Below are positions 8,510 through 16,472 of a stretch of 64,000 nt of DNA, piece by piece. The DNA lies in the NCBI RefSeq assembly GCF_014762705.1, contig NZ_JABURL010000084.1, forward strand, positions 1-64,000, given 5' to 3'. The stretch is from Cyclobacterium sp. (GTDB lineage Bacteria; Bacteroidota; Bacteroidia; Cytophagales; Cyclobacteriaceae). The notes below the pieces were generated by a model. It searched no databases. It was not told the origin of the DNA and worked only from the letters and a program-made list of their open reading frames with translations. Every line of letters begins with the position of its first letter. The stretch's first letter is position 1. Position numbers and translations under genes: made by a program.

Positions 8510-9847
8510 TTAATCCTGGCTTGCGGCGGTCTGCTGTGATTTTGGCAAATAATAGAGAACTACCCGGCCATCTAAAGTTAAATACTCCCTGGCCACACGT
8601 TGAATGTCAGCTTTACTGACTTCCCTGTATTTTTCCAATTCCCTGTTGATATAACCGGTGTCTCCATAAAACAATTTGGATTCAGCCAGATTCTGGGCAA
8701 TCCCTTCAATAGAAGAATTTTTACTCACCAAATCGTTCTCAATAATGTTCTGGAGTTTTTGGAAATCCTGGTCCGAAATGCCTTCTTTCTGAACTTTCTG
8801 TATCAACAAATCCACTTCATTCTCAAGATCCTCGGGTTCAACGCCCATATTGGCTATACCATACATGATGAAAATCCCCCCATCTTCCAGATCCAGCGGA
8901 ATGGCCGCAATCACCAGGGCCTTTTGTTGCTTATCAACAAGTTCTTTGGTCATCAAGGAAGACTTACCCCCAGTGAGGTAGGTTGACAGCATTTCCATCG
9001 CATAGGCATCAGGGTGATTTTTGGGTGGTAAATTGTACGCCTGAATGATGGCGGGTATCTGAATATTGTCATAGATGACATCTCTGATTTCCTCGGTCTT
9101 CCTGGGCTCCTTTACATCCGGCCTATATATTTCCTCTTCACCCCTCGGTACTTCAGAAAAATATTTTTTTACCCAGGCTTCTGTTTGATCGTAATCAATG
9201 TCTCCTGCTATTGTAAGAATGGCGTTGTTTGGCACATAAAAATCATTGTAAAATTGCATGAACTCGTCAAGACTTGCGGCATTCAGGTGTTCCAAAGATC
9301 CTATTGGTGCCCATTGATAAGGATGTTTGGTATAGGCTCTTTCCAATGTTTCAGGAAGTATGGTACCATAAGGCTGATTGTCATAACGCTGTCTTTTCTC
9401 TTCCTTTACCACTTCTCGCTGTGTCTCCAAACCTACCTCATCAATTTTAGCATGAAGCATGCGCTCACTTTCCAGATATAGTGCCAATTCCAGGTAATTG
9501 GAAGGCATTAGTTCGTAATAATAGGTAATGTCATTGCTGGTAAATGCATTCAATGCACCTCCATTACCTTCAACCAGATCGGTGTATTGTCCTCTCTCAA
9601 TATTTTCAGAGCCCTCGAAAAGCAGGTGTTCAAAAAAATGCGCAAAACCGGTCCTCTCGGGATCCTCGTTTTTAGATCCCACATGGTACATCACCGATGT
9701 TACCACAATAGGCGTCTTATTGTCCTTATGCATGATTACATGAAGACCATTATCCAGGGAAAATTCCCTGAAATCTATGTTGGTCTGACCTAAAGCAATG
9801 GTGTGGTAGAAAAACACACCAATAAGCCAAATAATATGCTTTTTCAT
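8510..9847 (-). CDS. M16 family zinc peptidase, catalytic subunit
   Basis: A 445-residue exported metallopeptidase with a signal peptide ending near IALGQ. The inverted zinc motif HFFEH is at residues 70-74 (H70, E73, H74). A distal glutamate is expected in the helix YLELALYLESERM. The first gene of a leftward three-gene unit. The neighbouring gene lacks the zinc motif but has the R/Y element, so the two probably form an M16B heterodimer that degrades peptides in the periplasm. Confidence 0.9.
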   Translation of the reverse strand: MKKHIIWLIGVFFYHTIALGQTNIDFREFSLDNGLHVIMHKDNKTPIVVTSVMYHVGSKNEDPERTGFAHFFEHLLFEGSENIERGQYTDLVEGNGGALNAFTSNDITYYYELMPSNYLELALYLESERMLHAKIDEVGLETQREVVKEEKRQRYDNQPYGTILPETLERAYTKHPYQWAPIGSLEHLNAASLDEFMQFYNDFYVPNNAILTIAGDIDYDQTEAWVKKYFSEVPRGEEEIYRPDVKEPRKTEEIRDVIYDNIQIPAIIQAYNLPPKNHPDAYAMEMLSTYLTGGKSSLMTKELVDKQQKALVIAAIPLDLEDGGIFIMYGIANMGVEPEDLENEVDLLIQKVQKEGISDQDFQKLQNIIENDLVSKNSSIEGIAQNLAESKLFYGDTGYINRELEKYREVSKADIQRVAREYLTLDGRVVLYYLPKSQQTAASQD

Positions 9848-9968
9848 AGGCAGTTATTTAAATGTTATTGTCGTTAATGGATTTCTTAATTTATTTGACC
9901 CTTAATTTAAAAGTTTATCGGTTAACATTTTCGTTAAGGGCTAATTTTATGCCAATAAACATCAATCC

Positions 9969-10415
9969 TCAGGGCTTGATTCTCTCTAATAACGCTTTTA
10001 TGGCAGCAAGGTTTTTCTCGTTTTGCTGTTCCAGCAAGGAGTAAAAAGTCTCTGAAACCAGTTCTGGATTTCGCAATAAAATATCAAACTCCCTGGTCGC
10101 TTTCTTTTCAGCTTCCATGCAGTATTTTGCAATTTCTTTTTGGTTGTCGTGATCCAGCGAGGTTTTAAAATTTTTCCAGGATCTTTGAAACAAATTAAGG
10201 AAACTCCCCTCTTCAAGGGGCTTTCCTTCCAATCGGTAGATTTCTTCATTGAGGGCATCCCTCAACACTATCTTTTCTTTTGCCCGCTCTATAAAAAAAT
10301 CTTTAAGAGATCCCTCTTCAATATTCCTTGCGGCATCTTTATATCCTTTTATCCCATCATGGGTATGCTTGAGTATTTCGTTCAGGTATTTGATCAGTTT
10401 TTGTTGGATGGCCAT
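9969..10415 (-). CDS. PA2169/DUF2383 family four-helix-bundle protein
   Basis: About 148 residues, all-helical and ferritin-like in pattern: ILKHTHDGIKGYKDAA, FFIERAKEKIVLRDALNEE, a central segment with WKNFKTSLDHDN, and a last helix ending EKNLAAIKALLERIK. This matches the PA2169/DUF2383 group of small, often stress-linked helical-bundle proteins of uncertain function. The frame is open from 10454, but the ATG at 10415 (MAIQQKLIKYLNEIL) is a better start. A single gene, pointing away from the PHP gene on its right. Confidence 0.78.
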   Translation of the reverse strand: MAIQQKLIKYLNEILKHTHDGIKGYKDAARNIEEGSLKDFFIERAKEKIVLRDALNEEIYRLEGKPLEEGSFLNLFQRSWKNFKTSLDHDNQKEIAKYCMEAEKKATREFDILLRNPELVSETFYSLLEQQNEKNLAAIKALLERIKP

Positions 10416-10556
10416 AGATAAATTTAAGTATGCTTGAAGGGTTAAATATACCAAAATGCTTTCATCCTACCTATCCGCACTGGCAATAGCTTTCTTTCAG
10501 ATTTGATATTACCCGGGGTTTCGATATATTCACCCCTTAAATCAACCTGATTTCCA

Positions 10557-11786
10557 ATGCTTCCATTATTCAAAACCATTGTTGCCGAAATCGGCAGGCG
10601 AAGTTCTAATTTACTAATTGTCCTATTTATATTTAGCTGTTCATCCAGTAATGTGCAGGAGGCCGAAAAGAAAAACTGGTATAAAGGTAACCTGCATACC
10701 CATTCTTATTGGAGTGATGGGGATGAATTTCCGGAAGTGATCATGCAATGGTACAAAGAAAAAGGATACCATTTTGTGGCTCTATCCGATCACAATATTT
10801 TTCAGGAGGGAGAAAAATGGGTCAACATCAGGAAGGACAGTCTGTATCGGACCGCTTTTCAGGATTACCTGACAGCCTATGGTGAGGAATGGGTGGTTTA
10901 TGAAGAAGAAGGCGAAGACCTGAAGGTGAAATTGAAGACTTTTGATGAATACGCCCCGCTGTACCACGAAGCAGAACGATTTATCATGTTACCGGCAGAA
11001 GAAATTTCAGCCGGATATGAGGGCAAACCCCTGCACCTAAATGCCACCAACCTGGATAAATTGATTCAACCCAGAGAGGGAGGAAGTGTGGTAGAAGTTT
11101 TACAAAATAATATCAATGCAGTCCTGGAGCAGCGGGAAGCTTCAGGAAAACCCATGATGGTCCATATCAATCACCCCAATTTCAGATGGGCCATCACCCT
11201 GGAGGACATGATCCGGCTGAAGGGAGAAAGATTTTTTGAGGTGTATAACGGTCATCCTTCTGTCAATAACCTGGGAGATTCGACCCGGATTGGATATGAG
11301 GAAATGTGGGATTTCATCAACATCGCCTACCTGGAAAAGAAACAACCCCTTCTTTTTGGACTGGCTACTGACGATAGCCATAGCTATCATGAACAATCCA
11401 GCAAACTGGCCAATGCTGGCAGAGGATGGGTGATGGTCCAAACGGATACCCTTTCCCCGGCTTCCCTGATCCAGGCCCTTGAGCAGGGAGATTTTTATGC
11501 ATCCACGGGAGTAACCCTGGAAACGCTTAGCTATACCGACAATACTTTACGGGTAGTGGCACAGGCCAAAGAGGGCGTAAACTATACCCTGGAATTTATA
11601 GGATGTGAAAAAGGTGAAAAAGAAACCAGGGTTTTAAAAACTGTTCAGGGCAATTCAGCTGAATTTGAGGTAGGTCAGGACATGCTTTTTGTGCGCTGTA
11701 AAATTATCTCTTCCGAACCCCAGCCCAATCCTGTAGAAAACATGACCAATCAGCTTGCCTGGACGCAACCTGTGCAACCGGAATAA
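10557..11786 (+). CDS. PHP-domain lipoprotein (predicted metal-dependent phosphoesterase)
   Basis: 409 residues with an N-terminal hydrophobic stretch and a lipobox-like LFIFSC near residue 28, so probably a lipoprotein. The PHP metal-binding signatures are present in order: GNLHTHSYWSDGD (about 44-56), VALSDHN (about 75-81), a central glutamate-rich segment, HINHPNF (about 203-209), and ATDDSHSY (about 270-277). PHP proteins hydrolyse phosphoesters, but the exported type has no agreed substrate. No operon partner is visible; the S9 peptidase begins 142 bp downstream and may be separate. Confidence 0.83.
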   Translation: MLPLFKTIVAEIGRRSSNLLIVLFIFSCSSSNVQEAEKKNWYKGNLHTHSYWSDGDEFPEVIMQWYKEKGYHFVALSDHNIFQEGEKWVNIRKDSLYRTAFQDYLTAYGEEWVVYEEEGEDLKVKLKTFDEYAPLYHEAERFIMLPAEEISAGYEGKPLHLNATNLDKLIQPREGGSVVEVLQNNINAVLEQREASGKPMMVHINHPNFRWAITLEDMIRLKGERFFEVYNGHPSVNNLGDSTRIGYEEMWDFINIAYLEKKQPLLFGLATDDSHSYHEQSSKLANAGRGWVMVQTDTLSPASLIQALEQGDFYASTGVTLETLSYTDNTLRVVAQAKEGVNYTLEFIGCEKGEKETRVLKTVQGNSAEFEVGQDMLFVRCKIISSEPQPNPVENMTNQLAWTQPVQPE

Positions 11787-11928
11787 AAGTTTTGTCTTTT
11801 AGTCAAAAAAAATGGGTGCGCTGATTAAAAATATAATGAATGCCAAATCCGGACAGGAAACGACAATCAATTGATCTTTTCATTTAATCCTGGAATTTTG
11901 GTAATAATACCCACAAATTAAACGATAC

Positions 11929-14112
11929 ATGCATCATTATTCTAAAATTGGGGCCCTTTTACTCCTGGCTTTTCTCATCCCACAATTTCTCATTGCACAG
12001 GAGGGTAAAAAAATAAGCCTGGAGGATGTAATCAAAAAACAAAGCTTCCTTCCACAAACGGTTCAGGGCATCAACTGGATGCGGGACGGTCAATATTACA
12101 GCTCCCTCAGCGTGGTGGACGGCCATTCCCAGGTGGTAAAAATCAAGCTGGCTACCGGTGAAGAAACAGCCGTATTGATTGATGGCCGCGAAATTGGATT
12201 GAATTTTACTGAGTATGCCTTTAATCCGGAAGAAAGTATGGCCTTACTCGCATCAGAGGTAATTCCCATTTACCGCAGGTCAAGCAAGGCCACCTATCAC
12301 CTGTTGGACCTGAAAACGGGTAAGCTTCGACAATTGGAAAATGGGGAAAAAATTTCCTATGCCAGCCTTTCTCCTGATAATAAAAAAGTGGCCTTTGTCA
12401 AAGGGAATAATTTATTCTATGAGGACCTGCAATCTGGGGAGAAAGTGCAGGTCACAATGGACGGTCAAAAAAATGCCATTATCAATGGGGCCGCCGATTG
12501 GGTTTATGAGGAGGAATTCTCGATGGCAAAAGCTTTTGAATGGTCTCCTGATGGGGAAAAGCTTGCCTACATCCGATTTGATGAAAGGCAGGTTCCTGAG
12601 TTCAACATGCAAAAATGGGGGAAATTGTATCCCGAAGATTATCATTTTAAATATCCCAAGGCAGGGGAAAAAAATGCGGAGGTAAACATAAAGGTATATG
12701 ATCTTAAAACGACGCAAACCAAAACCATGGATACGGGCAAAGAAACGGACATTTACCTTCCCAGAATGTATTGGAAAGATGACAGTGAAATTTTGGCTAT
12801 CATCCGATTAAATCGGCTCCAAAACCAAAAGGACATTTTATTTTCCGAGGTGGATACCGGCAAATCCAAAGTGATCTTATCAGAAAAGTCCGTCACCTAT
12901 GTAGACCTGAATTACAATGACAACTTTATTTTTCTACCAGAAGAAAGGGGCTTCATTACCACTTCAGAAAAGGACGGTTACAAACACATTTATCATCACG
13001 ACATAGCAGGCGAGCAGATCAGGCAAATAACCAGGGGAAATTGGGAGGTAACTTCAATGATAGGGGTTGATGCAGCAGCGGAAATAGTATACTTTGTTTC
13101 GACCGAAAAATCTCCTTTGGAACGTCATTTTTATTCCGTTGCCCTCAACGGAAAAAGGAAAAATTTGCTCCGTCCTGAGAATGGTACCCACAGCATTAAT
13201 ATGAGTCCGGACCACCGGTTTTTCATTGATGCCTACAGCAATGCAAACAAGCCACTTCAAATAGGCCTATATGACAATAAAGGAAAACAAATAAAACTAT
13301 TGGAAGACAACCAGGACCTTCAGGAAAAAATGCTTTCTTATCACTTTAACCCAAAAACTTTTTTTTCCTTTCAGGTTCCGGATGGAATTTCCCTGAATGG
13401 ATATATGATAAAACCCCCGGCATTCGACCCCTCCAAAACCTATCCCTTATTGCTTTATGTCTACGGGGGACCGGGTTCTCAGAATGTAATGAACGCATGG
13501 GGCAGTACCCGGGACTGGTGGCACCAACACCTTGCCGCTGAAGGTTATGTTGTCGCTTGTGTGGACAACAGGGGCACAGGTGGAAGGGGAAAAGCATTTA
13601 AGCACAGTACCTATGGTCAATTGGGAAATCTGGAAACGCAGGATCAAATCGCTGCCGCCCAACACCTGGCTACCCTGCCTTTTATTGACGAAGAAAGGAT
13701 TGGCATCTGGGGTTGGTCTTATGGTGGATATATGTCTTCATTGGCCTTAATGGTAGGAAATGAAACTTTTAAAATGGCTATAGCCGTGGCACCTGTTACC
13801 ACCTGGCGTTATTATGACACCATATACACCGAAAGATACCTGCAAACCCCGCAGTTAAATCCTGCAGGTTATGACAATTTCAGTCCGATCAATCATGTGA
13901 ACAAATTGAATGGGGATTTTCTGCTCATCCACGGTACCGGAGATGATAATGTCCATTTTCAGAATTCGGTAGACCTGGTAGACGCATTAGTTGCTGCGGA
14001 TAAACAATTTGACACTTTTTATTACCCTAACCGCAGCCATGGTATTAGTGGGGGAAATACAAGCTGGCACTTGTATCAAATGATGACAGCGTTCATAAAG
14101 GAGAAATTGTAA
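11929..14112 (+). CDS. S9 family prolyl oligopeptidase / dipeptidyl peptidase IV
   Basis: 727 residues with a signal peptide (cleavage near FLIAQEGK). The N-terminal part (to about residue 470) is the DPP-IV beta-propeller; the C-terminal alpha/beta-hydrolase carries GWSYGGY (nucleophile Ser near 597), GTGDDNVHFQNS (Asp) and NRSHGISGG (His). The DPP-IV glutamate pair looks to be present as WVYEEEFSM (about 190-198), which supports removal of X-Pro dipeptides from N-termini. Probably periplasmic. Confidence 0.92.
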   Translation: MHHYSKIGALLLLAFLIPQFLIAQEGKKISLEDVIKKQSFLPQTVQGINWMRDGQYYSSLSVVDGHSQVVKIKLATGEETAVLIDGREIGLNFTEYAFNPEESMALLASEVIPIYRRSSKATYHLLDLKTGKLRQLENGEKISYASLSPDNKKVAFVKGNNLFYEDLQSGEKVQVTMDGQKNAIINGAADWVYEEEFSMAKAFEWSPDGEKLAYIRFDERQVPEFNMQKWGKLYPEDYHFKYPKAGEKNAEVNIKVYDLKTTQTKTMDTGKETDIYLPRMYWKDDSEILAIIRLNRLQNQKDILFSEVDTGKSKVILSEKSVTYVDLNYNDNFIFLPEERGFITTSEKDGYKHIYHHDIAGEQIRQITRGNWEVTSMIGVDAAAEIVYFVSTEKSPLERHFYSVALNGKRKNLLRPENGTHSINMSPDHRFFIDAYSNANKPLQIGLYDNKGKQIKLLEDNQDLQEKMLSYHFNPKTFFSFQVPDGISLNGYMIKPPAFDPSKTYPLLLYVYGGPGSQNVMNAWGSTRDWWHQHLAAEGYVVACVDNRGTGGRGKAFKHSTYGQLGNLETQDQIAAAQHLATLPFIDEERIGIWGWSYGGYMSSLALMVGNETFKMAIAVAPVTTWRYYDTIYTERYLQTPQLNPAGYDNFSPINHVNKLNGDFLLIHGTGDDNVHFQNSVDLVDALVAADKQFDTFYYPNRSHGISGGNTSWHLYQMMTAFIKEKL

Positions 14113-14191
14113 TGCAAGATAACTTGAATGGAAATGCAAAGTAATTTTCATTCCCTCTTTTGGCTTTTGGGGAAATTACTCTATATTCAGG

Positions 14192-14584
14192 ATGGCAATA
14201 AATCCCAAAATCATGAAAGAAAACATACATACCACTCTTCATAGTCTGAGCCTGATAGCAGTAATCGGACTGCTTGCCTGGTACTACATTGGTTCCGGAA
14301 ACACTGCTTCTACGATCTTTACCTGGATGATCGTCATCCTCATAATAATCGAAATAAGTAGTCTTGCCCTGGTCAGCGGTATTTATCCAGAAAGCCATAC
14401 TTCATTCAAAATAGGAATTATTGCTACACTTTTTATTCTACTGGGCATCAAAGTAATGTTGCCTTCTTTTTTCGTTCCCCTAACGGTCACCCTTATTGCC
14501 GTCAATTTTCTATATAATTTTTACACCACCAATAAAAGAAAAAAAGGAGGGTTTAAAAGGAGAAAAAAACCATTAAGGTACTGA
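14192..14584 (+). CDS. Small integral membrane protein, unknown
   Basis: 130 residues with three hydrophobic segments (about 20-36, 45-65, 77-110) and a very basic tail (NKRKKGGFKRRKKPLRY). No family recognised. The ATG at 14192 gives MAINPKIMKENIH; the ATG at 14213 is an equally possible start. Inner-membrane location with the basic tail in the cytoplasm is inferred from the positive-inside rule. It follows the S9 gene by 79 bp on the same strand. Confidence 0.6.
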   Translation: MAINPKIMKENIHTTLHSLSLIAVIGLLAWYYIGSGNTASTIFTWMIVILIIIEISSLALVSGIYPESHTSFKIGIIATLFILLGIKVMLPSFFVPLTVTLIAVNFLYNFYTTNKRKKGGFKRRKKPLRY

Positions 14585-14657
14585 TCTTCAATGTTTCCCC
14601 ACAAGGGTTTACCTACCAATAAAATTCTTTCTATTGTTCGGATAACTACAAGCGAAC

Positions 14658-14671
14658 GTACGCTATCGTAC
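14658..14671. promoter_or_regulatory. Palindromic element 1 (GTACG-CTAT-CGTAC)
   Basis: Five-base arms GTACG and CGTAC around CTAT. A very similar dyad occurs 158 bp downstream. Two copies in one intergenic region upstream of one gene suggest operator sites; the binding protein is unknown. Confidence 0.45.
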
Positions 14672-14815
14672 ACTAATTCCACTAAATTTAAAACTTCCTG
14701 ATCCTGGTATTTTTGTTTAAAAAAAATATTTGATTTTTATTTTTCCTTTTCCAGTCCACTCCCTCCCTGAAATGAGGTGAAAAGTGTATTGAAACCAGAC
14801 GTTTTTTACCAAAAC

Positions 14816-14832
14816 TGTACGCTTATCGTACA
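14816..14832. promoter_or_regulatory. Palindromic element 2 (TGTACG-CTTAT-CGTACA)
   Basis: Perfect six-base arms around CTTAT. It shares arms and most of the spacer with element 1. It lies about 145 bp upstream of the start codon at 14978. Confidence 0.5.
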
Positions 14833-14977
14833 CGTAGAGCCTAAACCAATGGTGTATTCAGGGTTTTAATTTATAATAATTCTTTTTGGAAAATATTTTA
14901 TGGATAAATAGAGATTTTCATGGTACAGGTTTGGTATGATGTCATGCAAAAGCAACCAAAACAAAAACGCGCATACC

Positions 14978-15544
14978 ATGAAAACTCTAGTAACATTATT
15001 AATGACAATGAGCCTGGCATTCGGAAGCCTGGCAGCAGAAAAAAGCCTAATGGAAATTTCCTCCATAGAAGTGGGCGAACAAAAATTTACGCTTAGTCTG
15101 ACTGAAGCGGTAGGAAGAATACATGTATCCATCATTAATTCCAATGGAAAGGTGATAGAACGAAATTTATTTATAGTCAAAGGACCGACCAACATCCCTT
15201 TTAACATGACTAAGGTGCCTGAGGGAAAATATAAAATTAAACTCAAAACAAAAGAAGAAACCATAGATTTTGAGCTGGAAAATAAAAAGGAGGTAGAGAA
15301 AAAGCTTTTGGCCTACGTTAAACCCATTGATACAAAGACCTTTTCCCTGAAAGTTCTGGGAGTAGAGCAGGCAGGAACGGAAGTAACCATTTTCGACCGT
15401 AGTGGTAAAATAATTGGTACGGATAACATCCAGGAAACTGGTGGCTTTTCTAAAAAGTATCACCTTAAATTCATGAAGCTGGAAGAGGTTTACATAAGGG
15501 TTTTGAGTGCAGATGGAAAAATCAAATACCTGTATTTCGATTGA
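14978..15544 (+). CDS. Exported protein of unknown function
   Basis: 188 residues from the ATG at 14978, chosen because MKTLVTLLMTMSLAFGSLAAEK is a textbook signal peptide; the frame is open from 14936. The mature part looks like two beta-sandwich repeats: SIINSNGKVIERNLF, then KYKIKLKTKEETIDFEL, and later TIFDRSGKIIGTDNI and RVLSADGKIKYLYF. The repeated ..G/DGK(V/I)I.. turns suggest Ig-like or secretion-sorting-like strands, but no family is recognised. A clear terminator follows at 15559-15595. Confidence 0.6.
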   Translation: MKTLVTLLMTMSLAFGSLAAEKSLMEISSIEVGEQKFTLSLTEAVGRIHVSIINSNGKVIERNLFIVKGPTNIPFNMTKVPEGKYKIKLKTKEETIDFELENKKEVEKKLLAYVKPIDTKTFSLKVLGVEQAGTEVTIFDRSGKIIGTDNIQETGGFSKKYHLKFMKLEEVYIRVLSADGKIKYLYFD

Positions 15545-15558
15545 AAAAAAGCACTGCG

Positions 15559-15595
15559 AAAAAAGCCCCAGATTTATCATCAGGGGCTTTTTTTT
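15559..15595 (+). terminator. Rho-independent terminator
   Basis: AAAAAAGCCCC (15559-15569) pairs with GGGGCTTTTTT (from 15583), followed by a T run. It lies 15 bp after the stop at 15544. Confidence 0.85.
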
Positions 15596-15898
15596 ATATG
15601 TTCAAAGAAAGATGGCTATACCCTAAAACTACCCATTCTACAGATATCATCCCCTTTAAAGTATTTGGTCACCCCTTGTTTGATTATTTCTTCTTACTGA
15701 TCTACATTCAACTTCATCTGTTCCCTTAGGATATATAGTTGAAGTCTGAGTTCCGGAACATAAACCAGACAGTCACTAAAACGGATTTAAAAATTATAAT
15801 TAGAAATAAACCGGATTAAAATTTTAAAGCCAAAGAATTTATTGAAGTAAAAAGACTGATTTTATTAATAAATTAAAAAACCATCAAGGGAAAGCCAA
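15596..15898. other. Intergenic region, no gene seen
   Basis: About 300 bp between a plus-strand terminator and the end of a minus-strand gene. AT-rich. A frame across the terminator is a chance opening. No repeats or RNA gene recognised. Confidence 0.5.
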
Positions 15899-16258
15899 TT
15901 AATCCTCCTTGAACCTGTCCAAAACGTAAAGAAAAATGTTAAAGGATAATGTTGATACCTCTTCGCTTACTTCCTCCTTTTTCCAATCACTTTTTTCTGA
16001 ATGATCCTTATACTTATTTCTTTCCCTCACCAAATCCTGGTCTTTTTTCGAGGAATATCCTGAAAAAGTCTCTTGATTTGTTCCTTTTTCATTTTCTGAG
16101 GTCGAGGGGTGATAAGCTTTTTCCTTCTTGGTTGGATCAGCGATTACTACATCCCTTTCCGATTGCCCAAATAAGTTAACGGTTAAAAACATACAAAACA
16201 AACATCCGAATATTACAGCTTTAAAAGCTGTTTTCAATATTAAATTTTGTAAACCCAT
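15899..16258 (-). CDS. Small exported hydrophilic protein, unknown
   Basis: 119 residues from the ATG at 16258 (MGLQNLILKTAFKAVIFG), giving a basic N-terminus and a hydrophobic stretch ending near NLFGQ, a likely signal peptide. The rest is strongly charged and low in hydrophobics (STSENEKGTNQE, KKDQDLVRERNKYKDHSEK) except for a short hydrophobic end (LSFNIFLYVLDRF). Probably a disordered secreted protein. The frame is open from 16321, but that extension adds nothing signal-like. No family recognised. Confidence 0.5.
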   Translation of the reverse strand: MGLQNLILKTAFKAVIFGCLFCMFLTVNLFGQSERDVVIADPTKKEKAYHPSTSENEKGTNQETFSGYSSKKDQDLVRERNKYKDHSEKSDWKKEEVSEEVSTLSFNIFLYVLDRFKED

Positions 16259-16472
16259 GATGTTTTCCTGTTCATATGCTTTATCAACCTTTATTTTTGT
16301 AATAATGTTATAAAAATACAAAAATTTTTATCGTGGACCAAACTTGAGCCTCTATCCCGTCCCACTCCCTTTCCTGCCTAACATGTTGCAATAGACAAAG
16401 CTGGTAAAACTTACATAAATGAGTAATTATTGTGATAAATTTACCAGGGGAACCAAAATAATCAGGGTAAAG

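Larger units (their letters stand above)
14585..14977. other. Noncoding AT-rich region with two palindromic GTACG/CGTAC elements
   Basis: 393 bp with no convincing gene. It holds two similar dyads, at 14658-14671 and 14816-14832, described as separate entries. The rest is AT-rich, with a long T/A tract around 14705-14750. It is the upstream region of the exported protein starting at 14978 and may contain its promoter and operators. Confidence 0.6.

Noticed and set aside
15541-15729. 62-residue plus-strand frame after the exported protein
   Set aside because: It runs straight through the terminator stem and has no protein-like pattern.
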